Below, piece by piece: positions 1 to 10,591 of a DNA stretch of 64,000 nucleotides (positions within the stretch are counted from its first letter, which is position 1; every line of letters begins with the position of its first letter). This DNA comes from Gonium pectorale (Eukaryota > Chlorophyta > Chlorophyceae > Chlamydomonadales > Volvocaceae): positions 465,891 to 529,890 of the forward strand of contig LSYV01000002.1 in the NCBI GenBank assembly GCA_001584585.1, read 5' to 3'. The notes beneath the pieces were generated by a model. It searched no databases and was not told where the DNA came from. It saw only the letters and a program-made list of their open reading frames with translations. Both the position numbers and the translations under genes were made by a program.

Positions 1-2393
1 CGCCGCTCGCCACCATCCCCACCGCCGCCCACTTCGCCTCCACCACCCTCCCCATTACCGCCATTACCGCCTGCCGCCCTCCCCTCCACCGCCCTCCCCA
101 CCCTCCTCCCACTCCACCGATGCCACCGTCTCCACCGCCACCGTCCCCTCCACCGCCCTCCCCATCGCCTCCATCACCGCTGCCGCCCAGCCCTTCCCCG
201 CCCTTGGCCCCTCCTTCGCCGCTGCCACCGTCTCCACCGCCACCGTCTCCTCCACCGCCCTCCCCAGTGCCACCATCACCGCTGCCGCCCAGCCCATCCC
301 CACCTCCTTCGCCTTCGCCACTGCCACCTTCTGCGCCGCCACCATCCCCTCCACCACCGTCACCAACACCCCCCTTGCCTTCACCGCCTTCCCCTCCACC
401 ACCCTCCCCACTTCCTCCATCACCACCGCCTCCATCACCACCGCAGCCCTTGCCACCCTTGCCGCCTCCCCCTAGCCCGCCTCCTCCCTTCCCGCCACCG
501 CCAAACCCGCCACCACCCGTGCCTCCTCCTCCAAGCCCGCCACCACCCTTCCCCCCTCCACCTTCTCCCTCTCCTCCGCCATCTTACCCCCCGCCCAGCC
601 CTCCGCCATCGCGCCCTCCGATGCCGCCTCCACCTCCGCCTCCCCCGCCCCCGCCGCCGCCGCCCCCTCCTGCGCCGCCGCCACCGAGCTCCTTTGCAGC
701 AGTCCCCTCGCGCCTTCTGACTCAGTTCGGGCAAACCTACGCAACTTTCGTGGTAACGACCAAGTCGCCTACAAGGTGTGTGTGTGTGCTTCGTTTTGGC
801 CTTTCGAGAGGAGCCTGTTCCTATCCCTCTGCGCCCCAGCTCCATCCTCGGTCCTCCCCTTGTGTTCCCCAGGTCCCCATAGATGTGTACTCCACGCCCT
901 CCTCTCGCTGCCCCCTCACCACAGCCCTGTGCTGCACTCCCCTCCCCCCGATTCGTGCCCGGCCTCCCGCCACGCCTCCCGCCACGCTCCGGCATGGCCG
1001 TGAACAACGCGCAAATTGCGACCACTACCTTCAACCCATGACTCTCTCACCTCACCCTGGCGCCTTCCCCACTGCTGCCCCATTCCACCTACCCCACTCC
1101 GACGCGTGCAGTTACCCGTTGCCGTTCCTTTGCTTGTGCCCTCTGAGAAGATACCCGCCCCACTCCCCGCCCCGCCCCTCTCGCCGACCCAGCCCTTCTC
1201 CACGCCACACCCTCTTAGGACTTCATACCGTAAAAGTGTCCAACGCTGATGCACCGCCCTCTCCACCGCCCCACCGCCGCAGGTATCAAATGATCCTCTC
1301 CCGGTCCAGCTTGGGGCTGCCCACCGGCGCGCTGGTCGAGGGCCTGGCGCTGCGGCTGGCCGAGGCGGCCAACACGCAAGCCAAGTTCCCCAACGCCCGC
1401 ACCGTCTTCAGGACGTGAGTGGCGGGGCATGTGTGGCAGCCAGACAGGAGCAGCAGATGATGCATCTCAGCCCTGGCACGCTGCCCATACCGAGGAGTCA
1501 CCCGTTCGCAGAGTGGTAACCTCTGCCCTACAGACCGGGGGCTGCGCAAGGCCCTACAGCCCACGCCTCCTCCGCGGCCCAAAGCCGAACCCCGTTTCCT
1601 TAAGCTAGGCCTTCCACTTCCCACCCTTCATTGCCTAACCTCTGGCCTAACCCCTTCCCGCGCCCCTTCAGCCTGACGATCTTCATGGGCGCCGCCTCCA
1701 AGAAGCCGGACGGCATGGTCCGCAATTTCGACAACAACTACGTGGCCGGGACTAAGACCCAGGTGCTGCGGACCGTGTGGCTGCTGCAGCCCGGCGACTT
1801 TAGGTGAGAGCATTGAGCACCGGCGGACGTTGGCTGGCGGGGGCAGTGCCTGCGAGATCGCGGGTGGGAAACTTGCAAGTACCGATCGAGGCAGGGTGCG
1901 GGCACCTGTAGGCGGGTCAGAACTCTAAAGCCGAGCCCCAGGGCATGGCGTCTGCGGCAGCGGTGGTGTAGTTGAGGGCTGGGAAGTTAGAGAACCGTAA
2001 TGTGGCTGTGAGTGGGGTCATCGCCATTTAAGGTGCTTTATTGCCTTCCGGGAGTCCGACGAGCGCCAGTTTGATCACTCTAATGTCCTATACACGCGGC
2101 TTCTCACCGTCGTCATGCCCCCCCGTCCGTGCTCCGTTTTCAGGACGGGCCTGCAGAACTGGAAGTGGATTCGTTTCTCCGCGCCGTACAAGTACGGTGG
2201 CGGGGATCTAGTGGTTGAGATCCAGCACACCGGCCCAACCACCCCGATCCGAGGTGGCATCCCTTTCGACGCCATGCCATCCAGCAACGCATCCGCAGCC
2301 ATTTACGCCCCGGACAACACAGCTGCGACCGCGCTGCCGTCCAATGCCAACCGCCCCGTGCTCGCGATGCTACTGCCGTACAAGATGCAGTAG
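1..2393 (+). CDS. Hydroxyproline-rich extracellular matrix protein, 3' part (5' end outside window)
   Basis: The first exon (to 775) codes for a Ser-Pro-rich rod of SPPPP-type repeats with a run of about 15 prolines near 630-680, typical of volvocine wall glycoproteins whose prolines are hydroxylated and arabinosylated. Three further exons, 1283-1414, 1672-1803 and 2144-2393 (TAG), join in phase through GT-AG introns and code for a globular C-terminal domain of about 170 aa (YQMILSRSS, LTIFMGAA, FDNNYVAG, WIRFSAPYKYGGG, LVVEIQHTG). Its layout recalls a domain of bacterial and cyanobacterial secreted PEP-CTERM proteins that I remember; that link is inference. The proline pattern moves from frame 1 to 2 to 3 within bases 1-120, so the extreme 5' part is a sequencing error, a spliced region or damage. 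Pherophorin-like proteins are the alternative, but the usual pherophorin domain is not recognisable. Confidence 0.7.
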
Positions 2394-2436
2394 GGGCCGT
2401 ACGACAAGATGCCGCTGACCATTGACAGGATGCGAG

Positions 2437-2441
2437 TGTAA
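2437..2441 (+). promoter_or_regulatory. TGTAA polyadenylation signal
   Basis: TGTAA, the usual volvocine polyadenylation signal, lies 44 bases after the stop of the wall-protein gene. The transcript probably ends about 10-20 bases later. Confidence 0.5.
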
Positions 2442-3206
2442 CGTGCACCCGCACCGTTAGTGGGTGGCATGGTGGTTGTTGGCACCGTACTGAGAGGTTT
2501 CGCAGCGGAGCGTGCAGCATGTGCTAACTCATTGATTGGTTTGCAGCCGGCAACGCAGAGCCGCTGCGTAACGATGGAAAAGCGCATGGTCGAGGAGAGA
2601 GGACGGGGGAGATGCTGGCTTGGGCACGTGTGGCATTGCATGTTGCATGTATTGCGATGATGCGCCGCTAGCTGGGGCAGATGGCCGCAGATGGCCGCAC
2701 GCACGTGGCCCGCGTCGCAGCTGATTTGCTGCGCGTGTGCACACGCAAGAAGCGCTGCCGCCTGGAAACTAGTGTCGTGGAACAGGGCATCCGAACCCAA
2801 CCGTTACCTTTCGACGTGACAGGGCTGCCGAGGGCGCTGTAGGGTTGACTGGGTTGTGCCCGGAAGCGAGGAGGGCACATATCTTCATTCATAATTTGAA
2901 CTCTGTTTAGTCTGAGCCTGCCGTAGTCTCCTAAGCAGGCGCCCTAGCCACGCGAGCACAACACTTGCGAATAGTCAAATAGAGGGGTATGCGCATAGCC
3001 CCTGAATGGGGCTGTGCGTCAGGGTGGCTTATAGGCACTGGGCTAGTGCCTCCTCCTTCCCCTGTGAGGCTGCGCGGTGCATGTCGTATATGTTGACACC
3101 CGGTATTTGAACGGCCCGAATAAAAGCACCGACTCCGATAGTGTTCGTTACTAATATGATTTCATTGATTGCGAGACACGCGACGTGACATTTTGATCCT
3201 ATGGCC
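2442..3206. other. Intergenic region between convergent genes
   Basis: About 760 bases between the two convergent 3' ends. No coding pattern, RNA gene or repeat is recognised. Confidence 0.5.
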
Positions 3207-3211
3207 TTACA
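3207..3211 (-). promoter_or_regulatory. Candidate polyadenylation signal (TGTAA on minus strand)
   Basis: TTACA on the plus strand is the first minus-strand TGTAA found downstream of the desulfhydrase stop at 3772. It would give a 3' UTR of about 570 bases, which is ordinary for volvocine genes. Confidence 0.4.
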
Positions 3212-3771
3212 TGTGTCTGTATGTGTCTGGTGTTCACAAGCAATTCCATAGAGCCCTTGGAGGGGCCTTGGTGGACTAGAGTCCTAGTGCCGTGATCGCA
3301 CGGAATCCACGCCATCATAGCGGCAGCAGTCAGCTGCATTGTAACATCTATACCTCTCCGCGCGGCAGCAACACTAGCATGCGGTCTGCATCTGCACCTG
3401 AAGTGATTGGTTCGTCGTGCCACGTGTGCCGCAACGGAGCGGTTGCATCAAACTCACGAATGTGCGTAGTGCACCCATCGTCGACACAGAAAATGTCTTC
3501 ACCACGTGCGCAGGTAAGCACGACCCGGACCCCTGGCGCGCGGTTTTGGCACAACTTACCCATGGGGCGGCACGCCAATCGCTGATACTAGCGCCGCAGG
3601 GTCTCCGCAGGCCACAGGCCCGCAGGCCACAGTGCAGCGGGGACACAGCGCCCAGGGATTGCGCAACATACGCGCATTGAAGTACAGTACGCACATAGGT
3701 TACCCGCCCCAGAAGGGGCTCAAGAGAGCTGCACGCTTGCGTCTCAACGCCTGTCTGCGGTGCGCGCCCTG

Positions 3772-3948
3772 CTAAGGGAGCTTGACCTGCATCCGCCGCA
3801 CCGGCGGCCCGTGAGCCTGCAGCAGCGGGTCCAGCTGGTCCAGCTTGTCGTACATGCCCTGAATTGTACGGCACAGCACGGCACAGTGGCGTAGTGGTGA
3901 AGTGGCGGTGCCAGCGCATGTAAGGGCACAGCTTCCAAGGTGCCGGTC

Positions 3949-3979
<31 letters not shown>

Positions 3980-6900
3980 GTGTGCCAATCGGCTCATATG
4001 GCCTGCACCGCCCTCTCTGGGGAGCTTGTAATCTGTAACCTCTATCTGTGCCGACGCTGTGCAGCATCATGCGAAGCCTCACATGGGGACACCCTGCAAC
4101 CTTAGTACACCACAACCCCCTCCCACCCATGCATTCAGCGGCCCATCGCAATCGGAGCTTCATGGCACCGCAAGAACGGAAGGTGTGCCAACATGGTGGC
4201 GACGAACTCAAAGCCCCATCCCCGCATCGCGCCGTCCAAGTCCCGCCACAACCTGCTGTTGCAACCACCCCCCATCGCAGCCCTCCGTGAGCCTCTCCTC
4301 TCACCAGCAGCCCGCCTGTGTGTACGAACAGCACCGTACGGCCACGCCACTCGTCGGGCGACTCGTTGATTTCCCGTAGCAGCGCGTGTACGGCCTTGCC
4401 GCTGTACACCGGATCCAGCACCACGCCGGTGGCGGCGGACACCGCCTGGGTTGGAAGGCGTGGGATGGTGACACGCGCAGCAGCGCTCATGTGCAGGGTC
4501 GAGGGTTCGCGCGCAACACACTTATACATACGGTATGGCGGCAAGACTGGCCAATCAGTAACGGTGTCCATTGTTAAGCCGCTAGCATGTACACGACCAG
4601 GTCGACGCTCAGGGTGGCATGTTTGCGCTGCACGCCCGTCCTCTACTGACACCGTTCGGGGGCGCCGCTAAAACTCAAGTCCATACCCAAGCGCCCGTAC
4701 TGCAAGTCACCAAACGAGGGTAACGACGTGCGCCAACGGTTGACAAACCACCAACCCCCATCGCAACCTGCCAAGACGTACGACCTTCCGCAGCCCACCA
4801 ATCCCACCTATCAACGACCCATCCGGAACCGCAGAACTCCCGGGGGCATGCCAGAAACCAGAGCCAGGGCCGCCCCAACAACACGCTCGCGCCGCCCGCC
4901 CCTCCGCGCTCGCACACCTGCGCCGTGCGCAGCTCCTCCTCTGTGCTGATGGCGTAGCCCGCCCCCCGCGCCTGCACCGCACGAAGCAGCGACCGCGCGT
5001 CCGCGCCGCCCAGCAGGGGCCCGCCCGGAGCCACGCCCAGCCCCTCCAGCAGGCCGTCGATGTAGTCGTAGAAGTAGTCTGGCGTGTCGCACACGCCGTA
5101 CGCGTGCACGCGGGCCTTGAGCGGGCTGCAGTGGTTGGGCGGGTGGGCGGTTGCGGGAAGGGAGTTTGAGTCTGGGAGGAGTCAACGGGAACGCTCGGGA
5201 GGTGGAGAGGTGGGCGCGCAAGTGTGGACGGCGTTACGCTAGCATGCGGCACGTGGTGCATGGCACGCGACAAGAAGGTGCGCGGGGTTGTTTGTCTCAG
5301 CCGCACAGCTGTTTGGTGCCATCTCGACGGGCGCCGGGCGCAGGTGAGCGGAACCCGGGAGCAGGTGCGTGCGTACGCAAGGCCGCAGAGAGCGCCGCTC
5401 TGGGGTTGAACCGCGCAGGCGATGCTGTTGAAAGTCCGGGTCCCGACGGACTGCATTTACAAACACCGTACACGTGCCGTACGGTCCGCGCATTTGCCGT
5501 ACCTGAGGTACGACCCGAGGGCTAGGCCAGCGGTGGTGCCGCCGCTGCCGCACGCCTGTATAGGTACAGCGAACGCCGGGACGGGACGGGATCCTGTTGG
5601 GTGGCGTTTAAAGGAGGCTGAGGCCGCTGGCACATGTGTCGCGGGAGAGGCTACCGCCCTCCTGTCCCTCCCCTCCCGTCCGTGGACGCTACGCAGATGC
5701 CGGCATACCGCCCCGCCCCATCCTGCCCTGACGTGCGCCTCCCGCCCCAGCCACAATGGCCCCCCGCGCCGCCCCCACCATGGCGATGTCGGTGATGCCC
5801 CCAAACTGCTGAGATTGGGTCGCAATCTCGTCAATTGCCTGAGGGTAGGCAAGAAATATCAGCCGAGTAAACGGCACGCGCGGCTTCACGTGTCTGGAGG
5901 ACAGGACAGTGGGGCAGCGAGACTTGGCAGTGACAGGCAAGAAGGGAGCAAGACAACCTATGCATGAAGATTAGCCAGAAAACAGCACGTTTGAGACTGC
6001 AAGTGAGCTCTGGCGCCTGCCCAAAGCTCTCATTACCTGCACGTAACCCCACACGCCCAGCGAGTTGGACCCTCCCACAGGAATGACGTACGGCTTGCGG
6101 CCCTCCGAGACCAACTGCTGCCGAAGCTGCTCCAGCAACGCCGGACTGCCCACTTTGCCGTACTCCTCCTTGGTAATCTGGCAATCAGGTGCCGGGGCCG
6201 GGAGGGGCACGGGTGTCGAGTTGGTATGTCCTGCACAGTGGAAGTAGGGGCTTCGTCCGCCGCGTCCCCACCACGGCACCCGGACGTCGGATGCACTCTT
6301 GAAACGCGTTCCGTAACTACAAGCTTACACCCGCGTGGGGCATCAACCTCATTGCACTGTTGCCAAATGAACTACTGCATCTGCCCCATTTCCCTTCGAC
6401 CCTTCCCGTCCTCCCTGGGTGAACCAGGCGTACTAATGTACACCACATACGGTACGGTATACGCGCTGTCTTGCTGGGGCGGGTAGCGCCCTTGGCCAGC
6501 GTCGTCCCGGAGGTTTAACACCACACACACGTGCACACACACGTACCGGGAGCCGGGAGACATGCACGATGCACCAGCCAGCATGCGCTGCACGTAGACC
6601 AGACTAGGCGTATCCCAGCACGGCCTTGCATAGGGTCACCCCAGAGAGAATTCTGGGCCGCATCGGGGGCTACGGTGGTGGTCGCCGCCGAAGTAACATG
6701 CAGGGACATCACCCCTTCGACTACCTCTGGAGCTGGGTCCTACACTTTCGCGCTTCTGCTCGTCGTATGCGTCGTTTCATTTCAACACGCACACGTACGC
6801 ACTAGGATGCCTGTGTCCGCTACTTTTAAGACCTATTTCCTGCACTCCGTCACGTATACGTAACGCACCATGTGCAGTGTGGCCCCCGCCATGCGCTCCA

Positions 6901-8342
6901 CCAGCAGGTTGCCCACCAGGCCCGGATCCGAGTCGACCGCCTGGCGACTGGTGCGCAGGATGAGGTGCGGCTCCAGACCGAGGTACCTGGCGGCGGAGGG
7001 CGGCTCATACGTCACAGCGTTACTGTACGCACAATGATTCGCTAGCGCGGCTGAATGGCGGCTGAGGAAGGCGGATGGCAGAACAGCGTGAGTAGGACTC
7101 ATGGTTCAAATGGAGCGCCAGCCTTAACTTCAGGTCCCACTCATGGGCTCTGGCCCTCCACCGCCGCCATCGAATGCCGCCGTCGTTACGCTGTGCCGCG
7201 GCATGGCCCTTGTCGTGTTACGGCACCGGTGAAGTGCCAAGCTCCCCTCAACCCCAGCACCCCTCGCCCCAGCCCGAGCCGAGCAGACGCGCCCCACCTT
7301 GCCGCCACTGCGGTTGCGCGGGCGTGGTTGGACTGGATGCCCCCCGCTGTGATGACGCAGTCGTGGCCGCCGGCCACAGCCTCCGCCATCAGGAACTCCA
7401 GCTTGCGCACCTGCGGAGCGCGAGGGCGCGCGGCGTGGAAGGCCCTCCGGACCCCTGCAAAGCCCCGACAACGCGCCAATCGGCGCCGTGTCAAGCACCC
7501 AACACAGGAGGCTGTGCAACGCGCCCAGGGAACGGTCGCGGCCTGGCTTGCGTTTGCAGGAGCTGTCCCTTTGGCCCCCTCCGCTCCGTGCGAGGCGCCG
7601 CTCGGCTGCACTGCGTCTCCGTCACTTTCATTTGTGCCCTTGGCCCAAACCCTTCCACTTAAGTTCTATCGTGCTTCCCACTCTTCCGGCGGGAGCCCAC
7701 CTTGTTTCCACTCATCTGCATGCCGCTCAGGTCGTCCCGCTTAATGAGCACCCGCACCCCCCCGGGCAGGCCCGGCAGCCGCCACTCGTGGATGGGGGTC
7801 GGCAGAATCCCTAGGCGGTAGCGCTGGGTGGGCAGCTATGAGCAAGGGGGAGGACAGACGGGGCACGAGATTAGCAAAGTGCTGGCCGTGTATGTTTGGC
7901 CGGGAAGGATGGTGATCAACAGGTCGATGCAGGGTCTCGGCGGGAGTTTGTGCAGGATACTCTGTCTGGGCTTGTCGTATGCGTGCGTAGCAGTCAGGGC
8001 CCTCAACCCTCCCTTCAACCTGCCACGACCCCAGAAGCATCACAAACTTCCGCTGGGGAAACCTCCCAACACTCCCACCAAGGGTATTTGCTTGGCCCAG
8101 ATGGGTGCAGTGTACGGCTCCATGGTCATAAAGGCCTCATGGGATGGCCTCCCGTCCTGAGTGGCCCGAGCTGGCCCGGATCCCGTCGATTGCCGTCCGC
8201 CCATGACCGAATGTCCAGGTGAAGGGGCAGTGCGATGGCGGAGGCTGGGACGTGAAAGCGAGAGTGGACTAAGCGGTGTAACGGGGCAATGTATGAAGCT
8301 TGCCGCGCTCTGGGACCAGCTGCGAGCTTGGGCGAGCTGCAT
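3772..8342 (-). CDS. D-cysteine desulfhydrase / ACC deaminase family, PLP enzyme
   Basis: Breaks D-cysteine into pyruvate, sulfide and ammonia using pyridoxal phosphate; the fold-type II family also includes ACC deaminase. Nine exons join in consistent phase: 8342-8079, 7823-7701, 7410-7298, 6986-6869, 6177-6037, 5838-5779, 5555-5503, 5125-4918, 4445-4305 and, last, 3858-3772 (ten segments counting the short 5555-5503 exon), giving 435 aa against 401 in the Arabidopsis enzyme as I remember it. Diagnostic pieces are [24 protein letters not shown] with the PLP lysine, [57 protein letters not shown] (phosphate loop), [23 protein letters not shown] and FVHTGGLL. About 65 Ser/Arg-rich residues before [13 protein letters not shown] suggest an organelle transit peptide. 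The start at 8342 is the first in-frame ATG; 8204 is an alternative. Confidence 0.88.
3949..3978. repeat. (GGCA)n microsatellite
   Basis: About seven perfect GGCA units inside the last intron of the desulfhydrase gene. A simple length-variable marker with no evident function. Confidence 0.9.
6810..6866 (-). repeat. Dispersed intronic repeat, copy A
   Basis: On the minus strand this intron begins with CGTATACGTGACGGAGTGCA and continues into GGTCTTAAAAGTAGC. It matches, with few differences over about 50 bases, the sequence around 36781-36870 (copy B). It starts almost at the splice donor of the exon ending at 6869. Confidence 0.65.
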
Positions 8343-9176
8343 GCCACGTGCAGAGGATCGCAATTGTGAACGTTGGGAGTGCGGTTGCCGGAACAGGAGC
8401 AACGCGTGCAAGCTGGCTGGGCTGGCCCTGCACTTCAACTTAGATCAGCTATGTATGGCTGTTGGTGTTGTGTGTTGCAGTGGCATGGGGCTTTGTAGCG
8501 TCAATGGCAACGGCGTCGTTAAACCTGTCGGTTGGCCACTGCTAGAGGAACCCAGACGCAGAAGGCTAGATGAGCAGCCTCTCAATTTGCAAAAGAGTTG
8601 CGAAATATTACTGCACGCGGCAGGTACGCTCCGCATCTGCAAGGTGAGCAACCTTCCCACCATCACCCCTCTCCTCCACGCAAGCAAGTCTCGAAATTAT
8701 TCTGTGTGGCAAAACACCGGTTGTAGCCCGGTTCGCGCGCGAACTGCAGTATGCCGCGCTGGAGGGCTTTCGGGACTTCTCTTGCCATGACCAGGACGGC
8801 CGCTCGCACTGACTAGATGAATGCGCGAAGCGGTTCTGTGGAGCCAGGTCTATGCGGCCGTACGCGTACGGGCTGCCTCCATGCTCCTTGCTCTGCAGCT
8901 TGCATGTTTTCCACACGCACCCCCCGCGGTACACAGGGGGGCTCGCAAATCGGACTGCTTCTCAGACACACAGGGGAGCATCTGCTCGGAGAACCGGTCC
9001 AGGACCCGAATCAAGCGGTGCTCCGTTTGGTCAGCTGATTTATCCTCGAGAGGCACCCGGACTCCGTCGCGGGGACGAGAGGCGGGGCGAGAGCGGTTTG
9101 ACGCCAGGACCCAGACTCACGTCACCGTCATCCACGCCGCAGGCTCCGTGCTGCCCAGCAGCCGGGCCCAGCCGGC
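8343..9176. promoter_or_regulatory. Divergent promoter region between desulfhydrase and HDAC genes
   Basis: The 834 bases between the two divergent start codons must hold both promoters and 5' UTRs. No TATA box, RNA gene or repeat is recognised. The first part may instead be 5' coding or UTR sequence of the minus-strand gene, whose frame stays open upstream of 8342. Confidence 0.5.
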
Positions 9177-10559
9177 ATGGGCGATTCGAACGCAGCCAGC
9201 CCAGCAGCGGCTGATGCGCCCGCGCCGGGTGAGGCCGGCGCGGCCGCTGACACGTCGGGGGCCAGCCCCCCGGCCCCCACCCCGTCCGGCAACACGGGGG
9301 CCGAGGCCAAAGCTGCCCCCCAGGGTGCAACCACCACTACGGAAGCCCCCGCGCCAGCTCCAGCCCCTAAACCCAAGTACCCAACCCCCCGGACCCGTAT
9401 CTATTACAACCCAGAGCTGTCCAAGTTCAGCCTCGGGGAGGACCATCCCATGGTGCCGCACCGCCTGCACCTCACCCACCGGCTATCGGAGCTGTGGGGC
9501 TTGTTCGACGACCCCGCCGTGACTGTCGTTGACAATTACCCGCCCGCAACCCCTGAACAGCTCCGGCGCTTTCACACAGACGAGTACATTGCGTTCCTGG
9601 AGTACCTGGATACGCTGGACCTGGGGAGTATGAGTGTGGAGGAGCAGCAAGAGCTGTTCGGGGACGACCTTGCGCTCTTCGGGCTCTCCGTGTGCCGACC
9701 CCCCGGCGAGGGCAAGGCCGAGGAGGAAGAGGAAGCAGCGGCAGCAGCAGCAGCTGCGGCGGGCGAAGGGGGCGAGGAGGGCAAGGCCGGCGCCTCCGGC
9801 GCCGAGGGCGCCAACGGCAGCATCAAGGCCGAGCCGGGAGCCGGCGGCGACGCCGCCACGGCGGCACGGCAGCAGCAGTACGACGCCATGCAGCAGCACC
9901 AGCTGCAGCAGCAGAAGCAGCAGCAGGTGAAGGCGGAGCTGGCGGCGCGCGCTGCTGCGGCCAAGGCGACGGCCAAGGCCGAGGCCAAGGCCGTCGCGCC
10001 GCCGGCCCCCAACCTGAACGACATTGTCGTGCCGCCGCAGCTGGTGCAGCTGGCGACGCAGATTCTCTTCAAGCTCGCGCCGATGGGGAGCAACCAGCTG
10101 ACGCCGGCCCAACAACAGCAGCTGCTCATGTATCTGCGACAGCAGCAGCTGCAACTGCAGCAGCGCCACGCGCAGTTGGTTGGGCAGGCGGCCGGACCCG
10201 GACGAGCGTACGGCAGCGGGAACGGAGCTCGGCCGGCGGTGACGATGGTGCGGCCGGGGCAGGCGCCGGGCGGTGGCGGCGGCGGCAAGAAGCGCAAGGC
10301 GGAGGGCGGCAAGGGCGGGAAGAAGAAGAGCCGCCGGCGGCGATCGTCGTACAGCGATGACGATGAGGAGGAGGAGGAGATGTCTGACGATGACGATGGC
10401 GGCGCCGCCAAGGCGGAGGGTGGGGAGGGAGCTGCTGCTGGCGAGGGTGGCGAGGGCGCCACCGTAGCCGCGGGCGGCCGCGGCACGGCGCGCCGCGCTG
10501 CCGCGACGGCGGTGGCGGCGCTGACGAACGCGGTGCGGCGCACGGAGGCGGAGGAGAGC

Positions 10560-10591
<32 letters not shown>

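Noticed and set aside
64..456. Minus-strand Val/Ala/Glu-rich open frame opposite the proline repeat
   Set aside because: It is the mirror of the proline-coding repeat; composition follows from the repeat, not from a gene.
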